NCBI GenBank assembly: GCA_964370855.1
Contig: CAYJMF010000019.1
Span: 1 to 52,567, forward strand
Origin: JAKLKS01 sp964370855
GTDB lineage: Bacteria; Planctomycetota; JAJSAM01; JAKLKS01
DNA length: 52,567 nucleotides
Direction of reading: 5' to 3'
Numbering within the stretch: position 1 is the stretch's first letter; each line of letters starts with the position of its first letter. A program made the translations under genes and the position numbers. The notes beneath the pieces are model-generated. The model ran no database searches. It was given only the letters and a program-made list of their open reading frames with translations, and had not been told where the DNA came from. Positions 41,501 to 48,917 of this stretch are shown here, piece after piece.

Positions 41501-44038
41501 GTGGCCCGGCGCGCGCTCCCGGCGGGGCTCGCGGTGCTCGCCCTGGTGTTGGCGGCGTGGGTGCTGCTGCGGGGGGAGGAGGGATCGGGGAAGCCCTCGG
41601 CGGGCACGGGGGGACCTGGCGCATCCAGTCTGCGGAACCCGGAGACTCCCGGATCCCGGAGCGTTGCCGGCTCCCGTCGGATGGGACCCACCCGAGGTGG
41701 CGTGCCGCCATCCACGACGACCGCTCCCTCCTTCGCCGGCGCCGCCCTCCGCGTGATGGCGCGGAGTGCCGTGTCGGGTGAGCCCGTGGAGACCGCCGTC
41801 GCGGGCCTCCACCTGGAGGGTGCCGGCAACTGGTCCGCCTTCGGCCGCGAGGGCGGAGCGATCCGCTTCGACGGGCTCCCCGCCGCCGCGGGAACCGTGA
41901 CGGTGAGTTCCCTCGGCTTCGTCGATGGATCCGCCCCCGTCGAACTCGTCGAGGGGATCGAGGTCGTGGTCGATGTGGCGCTCCATCCCGTGCCCACCAT
42001 CACGGGACGCGTCGTTTCGGATGCGACGGGGCTTCCCGTCCCCGGCGCCGAGATCCGCGCCACGGACAGGCCCTCGCACGGGAATTGGACCGGCGGACCC
42101 CCGGCCTCAAGGACGGGCCCGGACGGCGCCTTCTCCGTGACCGCGGGTGATCCGGGAGCCGACGTCCACTTCGACGTCCGGGCGGAGGGGTTCGTCCGGG
42201 AGCTCGTGGTCCTGCAGATGCCGGCGGCGGGCACGGAACCCCACCACCCGGAGTTCCGCCTCCACCGCGCGGGGCGGCTCCGGGGCGTGGTGCTCGACGC
42301 GGCGGGCCGGCCCGCGGCGGGGGCCTGCGTCGAGGTCCGTGTCGCGGAACAAGTGGCGATACGGACACTTGCGGTGGCGGAGGAGTGGCCCTATCCCCCC
42401 TTCGAGAACCAACGCGTGGGCCCCGTACTGTCCTCCGGAGCCAATGGTTCCTTCGTCGCGGAAGGGTTGGACGCCGGGGGTCTCTACCGGGTCGAGGCTT
42501 CCACCGATTCGGCATGGGGATCCGCCGACCGCGTCCTCGTTCCGGAGGACGGCGGCGAGGGCCGCGTGGAGGTTCGACTCGGTCCCGGGGGCACCCTCGT
42601 GGTGAGGACCGTGTTCGGCGAGGGTGTGAAGCCGTCCTCCCCCCGCCTCTCGGTGATGGGGAGGCGCGGCTCGGCCAGGGGAACCCGCTGGGGAGTCGGA
42701 CCTGCCGACGTCGAGATCGAGTTCACCCCCGACCCGGACGTCGAATTCGAACCTGACGCAGAGGAGAAGTCCGTCCCCGGGACCCCGGTGGGGGAAGGGG
42801 AGGGGAGTGCGCCGGACTCCGAGGTCCCGCCCTGGAGGCTGGGCGTCCCTCCGGGAACCTACGATGTGCGTGGGTCCGTTCCCCGTGCCAGCGGGGAGGC
42901 CGTCGCGACCGTCGGCTCCGGGGAGACGGTGGAGGTGGTGCTGACCGTCGCCGGGGAGGTGGCGAGGGTGGAGAAGCTCGCTTCCATCTCCGGCAGCGTC
43001 GTCGATGATCGCGGGCACCCGTATGCGGGGGTGATGGTCACCGCCGTCACCGTTTCCGACCTCTCCCGGGGAGGGCTCGTGACACCCTCGGGGGAGTTCT
43101 TCTTCACCGGACCCTCGGGTGGAATCAGGTCGTGGGCGGAGACGGACGCGGACGGGAGGTTCCTGCTACCGCGCCTCCCGGCGGGGGAGTCCTGGCGGAT
43201 CACCGCGGGGGAGTGGGGCACTGCCGTGGAAACGGCGGCGCCGGCGGAGGGGGTCTTCCTGACCCTGGCGCGGGCAGCCTCCCTCCGCGGCAAGGCGGTG
43301 ATGCCGCGCGGGAGGATCGGCGAGGGGACCCTGACGGTGCGCGCGGTGGCCTCGGGGCGTGGGGGCCGATGGAAACCCGTTTCCGCCGGGCCGACGAAAA
43401 CGGAGGAGGGCGCCTTCGAGATTCCCGGGGTAGCCCCTGGCCCCGTCCGGCTCTGGCTCCAGCGAGGCTCCTTCGTCGGGGGACCTGTGGAAGTCAGCCT
43501 CGCCCCGGGAGAGGAGAAGGACCTGGGCGACGTGCTCCTCCGGCCCGGCGAGCCGATGGCCGGGCGGCTCGTGGACCCCGGGGGACGGGCCGTCGCCGGA
43601 GCAAGGATGAACCTGGAGTCGGAGTGGCAGGAGACGAGCCGCTGCGTCACCGGCGCCGACGGCTCCTTCCTCCTCGGCGTCCGCCCGCCGCTCCCCTGGC
43701 CCGTCGAGGTGACGGGGGACGCCTGCGTCCCGACGGTGCTCACCGTCGATCCCGCGGCCCCCGCCCCGCTCCGCCTCGTCGTCCCGCGCGGCGGCCTCCT
43801 CCGCGGCCGCGTGAGGGACGGCGCCGGCCTTCCCGCGGCGGGGGCGGTGGTGGAGGCGGCGCCCGCCGGGGGAGGGGAGGCCCGGCGCCTCCCCGTAAAC
43901 CACCTCGGCCGGTTCGAGGCGCGGTTGCCTGCGGATGTGTATCAACTAGTGATACACTGGGAGGGCACCGCGGTCCCCGCCGGCGACGTCCGGCTGGTCG
44001 AGGGCGGCAACTCCGACCTCGCCCTCCCCGTCCGCTGA
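41501..44038 (+). CDS. Membrane-anchored carboxypeptidase-regulatory-like protein CR5
   Basis: The product is 845 residues from GTG 41501, directly after the CR4 stop. The N-terminal anchor (residues about 5-20) continues into RGEEGSG, as in CR6. Modules such as GRVVSDATGLPVPGAEI, GVVLDAAGRPAAGA and GRVRDGAGLPAAGAVV repeat along the chain. An acidic insertion (DPDVEFEPDAEEKS region) sits near residue 415. The C-terminal 130 residues are almost identical to CR6, partly at DNA level. Confidence 0.8.
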   Translation: MARRALPAGLAVLALVLAAWVLLRGEEGSGKPSAGTGGPGASSLRNPETPGSRSVAGSRRMGPTRGGVPPSTTTAPSFAGAALRVMARSAVSGEPVETAVAGLHLEGAGNWSAFGREGGAIRFDGLPAAAGTVTVSSLGFVDGSAPVELVEGIEVVVDVALHPVPTITGRVVSDATGLPVPGAEIRATDRPSHGNWTGGPPASRTGPDGAFSVTAGDPGADVHFDVRAEGFVRELVVLQMPAAGTEPHHPEFRLHRAGRLRGVVLDAAGRPAAGACVEVRVAEQVAIRTLAVAEEWPYPPFENQRVGPVLSSGANGSFVAEGLDAGGLYRVEASTDSAWGSADRVLVPEDGGEGRVEVRLGPGGTLVVRTVFGEGVKPSSPRLSVMGRRGSARGTRWGVGPADVEIEFTPDPDVEFEPDAEEKSVPGTPVGEGEGSAPDSEVPPWRLGVPPGTYDVRGSVPRASGEAVATVGSGETVEVVLTVAGEVARVEKLASISGSVVDDRGHPYAGVMVTAVTVSDLSRGGLVTPSGEFFFTGPSGGIRSWAETDADGRFLLPRLPAGESWRITAGEWGTAVETAAPAEGVFLTLARAASLRGKAVMPRGRIGEGTLTVRAVASGRGGRWKPVSAGPTKTEEGAFEIPGVAPGPVRLWLQRGSFVGGPVEVSLAPGEEKDLGDVLLRPGEPMAGRLVDPGGRAVAGARMNLESEWQETSRCVTGADGSFLLGVRPPLPWPVEVTGDACVPTVLTVDPAAPAPLRLVVPRGGLLRGRVRDGAGLPAAGAVVEAAPAGGGEARRLPVNHLGRFEARLPADVYQLVIHWEGTAVPAGDVRLVEGGNSDLALPVR
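43673..43788 (+). repeat. 116-bp block identical to 46244-46359
   Basis: This part of CR5 matches CR6 without a single difference, third codon positions included, while DNA on both sides differs. It points to recent duplication or gene conversion between the neighbours. Confidence 0.85.
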
Positions 44039-44067
44039 GGAGGGGCGGCAGAGGACGCCCCCCGCAG

Positions 44068-44121
44068 TTGTCCCTCCCTGAGGGACAGGATCGGCCGAAA
44101 TCGTCCCTCCACGGGGGACAA
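44068..44121. other. Overlapping hairpins between CR5 and CR6
   Basis: GTCCCT/AGGGAC (44070-44075 with 44081-44086) and GTCCC/GGGAC (44103-44107 with 44115-44119) form two small hairpins. TTGTCCC at 44068-44074 can also pair with GGGACAA at 44115-44121. They may terminate CR5 transcription before the CR6 promoter. Confidence 0.35.
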
Positions 44122-44155
44122 ATGGACGCGGCCTCCGGGGGACTCCTCCGCACCG

Positions 44156-44161
44156 TACAAT
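44156..44161 (+). promoter_or_regulatory. TACAAT -10 box before CR6
   Basis: TACAAT is 15 bases before ATG 44177, with GGGAGG at 44167-44172 as ribosome site. The arrangement is the same as for CR4. Confidence 0.5.
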
Positions 44162-44176
44162 GCGCCGGGAGGCGGC

Positions 44177-46609
44177 ATGGCACGGAGGCAGGTCCCGGCG
44201 ATCCTCGCGGTCCTCGCGTTGCTGCTCGCGGCGTGGCTGCTGCTGCGGGGTGAGGAGGGATCGGGGGAGCCCTCGGCGGGTGCGGGTGTCGCGGGAGTCC
44301 GGGATCCGCTCCCCTCCGGCACGCCGCAGGGCACCGACTCCCGGCGGCCCCCGCACTCCCGCGCCGCGTCGTCGTCGTCCTCCGCGACCGCTCCCGCCAT
44401 CTCCGGCGCCGCCCTCCGGGTGATGGTGCGGGAGGCCGCCACGGGCGAGCCCGTCGACACCGCCGCCGCCGGCCTCCACCTCGAGGGGGCGGGCCGCTGG
44501 TCCGCCTTCGCCCACGACGACGGCTCCATCCGCTTCGACGGCCTCCCCGCGGCGGCGGGCACCGTCTCCGTGAACGCCCGCGGCTTCCTCGAGGCGGAAG
44601 CCCCCGTCGCCCTCGTCGAGGGGGTCGAGGTCGTGGTCGAGGTGGAGCTCCAATCCCTGCCCACCATCGCCGGCCGCGTCCTCTCCGACGCGACGGGGAA
44701 GCCCGTCGCCGGGGCCGAGGTGCGGGCCACGGACCGGCCCTGGGCCCCGGGCGCCTTCGAGGGGCCGCCCGCCGCCACGACGGGGAGCGATGGCGGATTC
44801 TCCGTGCGCGCGGGTGCGCCGGGCGGGGACGTCCTCGTCGAGGTGCGCGCGCAGGGCTTCCTCTGGAGGACGGAGCCCCTCCGCCTGCCGACCCTCGGCG
44901 TCGAGCCCCTCCGTCCGGAGATCCGCCTCTTCGCCGGCGGCCGCCTCCGCGGCGTCGTGCGCGACGCCTCGGGGGTCCCCGCCCCGGGGGCCGTCGTCCA
45001 CGTCCGATCCGCGGGGAGCGGCGTCCCCTTCCGCCCCAGGGGCGCCATGGTCGTCCTGAATTCCCCGCTCGAGGGCCTCCTCGCCCGCGCCGGCGAGGAC
45101 GGCTCCTTCGCCGTGGAGGGCCTCGCCGCGGGCGGCCTCTACCGCGTGGCGGCGAACACCCTGGTCCCCCCCGCGTGGGCGGTGGAGGAGCGGGTCCTCG
45201 TCCCCGCGGATGGCGAGGACGGCTTCGTGGATCTGCGGCTCGCGGCGGGAGGGCAGATCGTCGTCACGTGGAAGCTCCCCGAGGGGGTCGTTGCGGCGGC
45301 GCCCCTCCACGTCCGGATGTGGGGCCTCTCCGGACCGGCCCGGGAGTTCCGCATGGACGAGCGCGCTCCGGCGGGCAGCCCCGACGACGGGATGGAGGAG
45401 TCGGGCCTGTGGCACGGGGGCCCCATCGACGTGCCGCCGGGGACCTTCACCGTTTCCGTCTCCGGCAAGGGCCTGGGGGGCGAGGAGCGGGTCACCGTCC
45501 TCCCCGGGGAGACCGTGGGGGTCGTCCTGGAACTGGAGAGCGTCGCCGATGGGGAGGCCGCCATCGAGGGGACCGTGGTGGACGACGAGGGGCGGCCCCG
45601 GGCGGGGGCGACGGTCTCCGCCGACCTCGTGGACGAGGTGGGGGCCGCGGAGAGGGCGGTGGATGCGACCGGAGGCGGCGTGCTGGTGGGCGTCAGCGGC
45701 AGGGGCGGGCGGACCGATGCCGAAGGTCGGTTCCACATCCGATCCCTCGAGAAGGGGAAGTCCTACCGGGTCCGTGTCATGGGACACCTCCCCTTCCAGG
45801 AGGTGGAGGCCCCGCGATCCGGAATCCTCCTGACGGCGCCGCGGACCGCCTCCCTCTCCGGCCGGGCGGTGATCCCCGCGGGAGCGTCGGCGACGGGGCT
45901 CCTCGAGTACAGGACCGCGATCCCCGCGGAGGACGGGCGCTGGCGGAACTACTTCGGGGACCTCCTCGGCTGGAAGGAGGGGCGGTTCGACGTTCCCGGA
46001 ATTCGTACGGGCCCCGTCCGCCTCTGGCTCCGGCGGGGGACCCTCGTCGGCGGACCCGTGGAGGCGACCCTCGCGCCGGGGGAGCGGAGGGACCTCGGCG
46101 ACATTCCGCTTCGGCCCGGCGTGCCGCTTTCCGGGAGGCTCGTCGATGGCGAGGGGAAGGGGGTCGCCGGTGCGTCGATGGCCCTCGGCACCTCCTGGCA
46201 GTCCTCGGGCACCTGCGTCACCGGCGCCGACGGTTCCTTCGACCTCGGCGTCCGCCCGCCGCTCCCCTGGCCCGTCGAGGTGACGGGGGACGCCTGCGTC
46301 CCGACGGTGCTCACCGTCGATCCCGCGGCCCCCGCCCCGCTCCGCCTCGTCGTCCCGCGGGGCGGCCTCCTCCGCGGCCGGGTGAGGGACGGCGCCGGCC
46401 TCCCCGCGGCGGGGGCGATGGTGGAGGCGGCGCCGGCCGGGGGAGGGGCGGCCCGGCGCCTCGTCGTGGACCACCTCGGGAGGTTCGAGGCGCGGCTCCC
46501 GGCGGAAGTGTATCAACTTATGATACAGTGGGAGGGGGCCGCGATTCCCGCCGGCGGCGTCCGGCTGGCGGAGGGCGGCACCTCCGAACTCGCGCTGTCC
46601 GTCCGCTGA
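44177..46609 (+). CDS. Membrane-anchored carboxypeptidase-regulatory-like protein CR6
   Basis: The product is 810 residues. It is the closest relative of CR5: same anchor with RGEEGSGEPSAG, same module order (GRVLSDATGKPVAGAEV, GVVRDASGVPAPGAVV, GTVVDDEGRPRAGATV, GRVRDGAGLPAAGAMV). The acidic insertion of CR5 is replaced by a shorter Met/Asp-rich loop. It has its own promoter and ends convergently to tupC, 21 bases away. Function unknown. Confidence 0.8.
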   Translation: MARRQVPAILAVLALLLAAWLLLRGEEGSGEPSAGAGVAGVRDPLPSGTPQGTDSRRPPHSRAASSSSSATAPAISGAALRVMVREAATGEPVDTAAAGLHLEGAGRWSAFAHDDGSIRFDGLPAAAGTVSVNARGFLEAEAPVALVEGVEVVVEVELQSLPTIAGRVLSDATGKPVAGAEVRATDRPWAPGAFEGPPAATTGSDGGFSVRAGAPGGDVLVEVRAQGFLWRTEPLRLPTLGVEPLRPEIRLFAGGRLRGVVRDASGVPAPGAVVHVRSAGSGVPFRPRGAMVVLNSPLEGLLARAGEDGSFAVEGLAAGGLYRVAANTLVPPAWAVEERVLVPADGEDGFVDLRLAAGGQIVVTWKLPEGVVAAAPLHVRMWGLSGPAREFRMDERAPAGSPDDGMEESGLWHGGPIDVPPGTFTVSVSGKGLGGEERVTVLPGETVGVVLELESVADGEAAIEGTVVDDEGRPRAGATVSADLVDEVGAAERAVDATGGGVLVGVSGRGGRTDAEGRFHIRSLEKGKSYRVRVMGHLPFQEVEAPRSGILLTAPRTASLSGRAVIPAGASATGLLEYRTAIPAEDGRWRNYFGDLLGWKEGRFDVPGIRTGPVRLWLRRGTLVGGPVEATLAPGERRDLGDIPLRPGVPLSGRLVDGEGKGVAGASMALGTSWQSSGTCVTGADGSFDLGVRPPLPWPVEVTGDACVPTVLTVDPAAPAPLRLVVPRGGLLRGRVRDGAGLPAAGAMVEAAPAGGGAARRLVVDHLGRFEARLPAEVYQLMIQWEGAAIPAGGVRLAEGGTSELALSVR
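46244..46359 (+). repeat. 116-bp block identical to 43673-43788
   Basis: This is the CR6 copy of the perfectly conserved block shared with CR5, encoding part of the last two beta modules. Confidence 0.85.
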
Positions 46610-46630
46610 GGAGGGGCGGGATGTCCTCTC

Positions 46631-47275
46631 CTACCCCCCCGGCGCCCGCACCTCCACGACCCGCGCCGGGAGCCCGGCGAGGTCGGACGCGTCCACGGCG
46701 GCGCAGAGCACGGCGGCGCCGGCGGCGAGGCGCCGCTCCACGGCGGCGCGGGCCGCGGGGACCGCGCCCGGATCGAGGTGGGCGAAGGGCTCGTCGAGGA
46801 GCAGCACCGGGGCATCGAGCACCAGCGCGCGGGCCAGCGCGACCCGCGCCGACTCCCCGCTGGAGAGCCGCTTCCCGTCCCGGCCCGCGAGGTGGGAGAG
46901 CCCGAGGGCCTCGAGCATCCCGGCGGCCCGCGCCCGCCGCTCCGCGGCGGGGACGCCGCGGGCGGCGAGACCCCGCTCCACGTTGCCCTGCGCCGTCGCG
47001 GCGAAGAGCCAGGGAGCGGGAAGCGCCAGCGTGACGGAGCGGCGGAGCCGCTCCCGGTTCGACTCCGTCGCCGCCTCCCCGAGGAGAAGGACGGCGCCCG
47101 CCGTCGGCGGCTCCAGCAGGGCGAGCGCGCGGAGCAGCGTGCTCTTCCCCGACCCGTTCGGGCCCAGCAGCACCGCCGCCTCCCCGGGCACGAGGTCGAG
47201 GGCGTCGAGAAACGCCGCGGGCCTCCCGTCGAAGGAGATGCGGAGACCCCGGGCGGAGAGGGCGGGCCCGCTCAT
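46631..47275 (-). CDS. tupC: Tungstate-type ABC transporter ATPase with altered Q- and H-loops
   Basis: The product is 214 residues. Walker A is GPNGSGKST, the signature reads LSSGESARVALARAL (LSSGE for LSGGQ), and Walker B is VLLLDEPFAHLD. The Q-loop position (VTLALPAPWLF) has no Gln, and the H-loop position (AVLCAAVDASDL) has Val where His is expected. The start ATG overlaps the permease stop (ATGA). It is the last gene of the operon and energises import of the oxyanion bound by TupA. The unusual loops may lower ATPase activity. Confidence 0.85.
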   Translation of the reverse strand: MSGPALSARGLRISFDGRPAAFLDALDLVPGEAAVLLGPNGSGKSTLLRALALLEPPTAGAVLLLGEAATESNRERLRRSVTLALPAPWLFAATAQGNVERGLAARGVPAAERRARAAGMLEALGLSHLAGRDGKRLSSGESARVALARALVLDAPVLLLDEPFAHLDPGAVPAARAAVERRLAAGAAVLCAAVDASDLAGLPARVVEVRAPGG

Positions 47276-47958
47276 CCCCCGGCCCTCCGCGGGGCGAGGA
47301 GGCGCACCGCGAAGATCACCGTGAGGGCGAAGGCGACGAGCAGGATCCCCAGCGCCACGGCCCGCTCGAACTGCCCCTTCGCCGTCTCCAGCGTGATGGC
47401 CGTGGTGAGGGTGCGCGTCGAGCCCTTGATGTTGCCGCCGAGGATGAGCGCCACGCCGAGCTCGCCGGCGGCGCGGCCGAAGGCGGTGAGGAGGGCGGCG
47501 AGCAGGCTGCCGCGAATTTCGCCGGCGTACCAGAGGGCCCGCCGCCAGCGCGGCGCGCCGAGGGTGCGCGCCGTCCAGTGGACCCGCGGCTCGAGGGCCG
47601 CGGCGGCGTCCGCCGCGAGGATGACCATCACGGGGAGCGCCACGAAGAGCTGGCCGATGACGATGGCCCATGGCGTGAACAGGAGCCCCGCCTCCCCGAA
47701 CCAGCCCCTCCGCGAGAGGAGGAGGTAGCAGACGAGGGCCACCGCCGTCGTCGGCACCGCGAGGCCGGCGTCCACGAGGGCGCGGAGCGGGCGGCGCCAC
47801 CGTCCGTTGCCGGCCCCGAGGAGGAGTCCGAGGGGGATGCCCACGGGAGCGGCGAGCAGGGCCGCGGCGGCGGCGCAGGCCAGCGAGAGGCGCGCCGGCT
47901 CCCAGATGTCCGGGGAGCCGGACAGGAGGAGCTCGAGGACGCCCGGCTCCCCGGCCAT
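47272..47958 (-). CDS. tupB: Tungstate-type ABC transporter permease
   Basis: The product is 228 residues with about five or six membrane helices. The EAA-like loop is AAGELGVALILGGNIKGSTRTLTTAI, typical of TupB. Both ends overlap neighbours by four bases (ATGA). It forms the channel for tungstate, possibly molybdate. Confidence 0.9.
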   Translation of the reverse strand: MAGEPGVLELLLSGSPDIWEPARLSLACAAAAALLAAPVGIPLGLLLGAGNGRWRRPLRALVDAGLAVPTTAVALVCYLLLSRRGWFGEAGLLFTPWAIVIGQLFVALPVMVILAADAAAALEPRVHWTARTLGAPRWRRALWYAGEIRGSLLAALLTAFGRAAGELGVALILGGNIKGSTRTLTTAITLETAKGQFERAVALGILLVAFALTVIFAVRLLAPRRAGG

Positions 47959-48791
47959 CACTCGCCGGGGAGGAGGAAGAAGAGCTGCGCCCCCTTCGGC
48001 CGGAAGCCCTCGATGGCTCTCCTCCCGGCGGGGCCCGTGAGCCAGTCCGCGGCGCGGCGGGCGGCCTCGGCCTTCACGTGGGGGTGCTTCGCCGGGTTCA
48101 CGAGGATCACCGCGTAGGGGTTGCGGAGCAGCGGGTCCCCCTCGACGAGGATCGGCAGCGACGGGGCGGCGGCGTGGGCGGCCCAGGTGGAGCGGTCGGC
48201 CAGCGTGTAGGAGGAGGTCTCGGCGGCGAGCGCGAGGGTCTCGCCCATGCCCTGGCCCGTCTCCCGGTACCATGTCCCCTTCCCCGCGACGCCGGCCTCC
48301 TTCCAGAGGCGGTTCTCCTTGCGGTGGGTGCCGGAGTCGTCGCCGCGGGAGAGGAAGGGGGCGGCGGCGGCGGCGACGGCGGCGAGGGCAGCCTTCGCGT
48401 CCTTCATCCCCCTCACCTTCGCCGGGTCCGCGGCGGGGCCGACGAGGACGAAGTCGTTGTACATGAGGGGGCGGCGGTCGATGCCGGCGCCGGAGGCGAC
48501 GAACTCCTCCTCCCCCTTCGGGTCGTGGACCATGAGGAGGTCGGCGTCCCCGTCGGCGCCGATGCGGAGCGCCTGGCCGGAGCCGACGGCGAGGACCTCC
48601 ACCTTGAGGCGCTCCTCCTTCTCGAGGAGGGGGAGGAGGGCGTCGAGGAGGCCGGAGTCGCGGGTGCTCGTGGTGGTGGCGAGGCGGAGCGTGACGACCG
48701 GTGCGGGCGGCGGGGGCGCGGCGGGATCGGCGCCGCAGGCGGCGGGGAGGAGCCCGGCAAGGAGGAGGGGGAGGGGAGCGAGGGTCTTCAT
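47958..48791 (-). CDS. tupA: Tungstate-binding protein of ABC transporter
   Basis: The product is 277 residues from ATG 48791. A signal sequence ends in LLPAACGAD, an imperfect lipobox, so a lipoprotein is possible. The TupA hallmarks are LATTTSTRDSGLLDALLP near residue 37, AVGSGQALRIGADGDADLLMVHD and MYNDFVLVGP. It captures tungstate in the periplasm; W is used by aldehyde and formate oxidoreductases common in anaerobes. It is divergent from the gene at 48918 with a 126-base gap. Confidence 0.9.
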   Translation of the reverse strand: MKTLAPLPLLLAGLLPAACGADPAAPPPPAPVVTLRLATTTSTRDSGLLDALLPLLEKEERLKVEVLAVGSGQALRIGADGDADLLMVHDPKGEEEFVASGAGIDRRPLMYNDFVLVGPAADPAKVRGMKDAKAALAAVAAAAAPFLSRGDDSGTHRKENRLWKEAGVAGKGTWYRETGQGMGETLALAAETSSYTLADRSTWAAHAAAPSLPILVEGDPLLRNPYAVILVNPAKHPHVKAEAARRAADWLTGPAGRRAIEGFRPKGAQLFFLLPGE

Positions 48792-48874
48792 CGCATCAGG
48801 ATAGTGGATGCTCCCGGCGCCTCCCACCTTGGGAAAGGGGGGTGCCCCTCCCTCCCCTTGGCGCGCCCCTTGCG

Positions 48875-48880
48875 TACAAT
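48875..48880 (+). promoter_or_regulatory. TACAAT -10 box before low-complexity exported protein gene
   Basis: TACAAT lies 37 bases before ATG 48918 in a GCGTACAATGGGGCG context that nearly repeats the ones before CR4 and CR6. Confidence 0.5.
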
Positions 48881-48917
48881 GGGGCGCGGGAGGGAGATCC
48901 CTCCCCGGGAGGCTCCC

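Noticed and set aside
46610..46630. Separate small gene or terminator between CR6 and tupC
   Set aside because: Only 21 bases lie between the convergent stop codons and no stable hairpin is visible.
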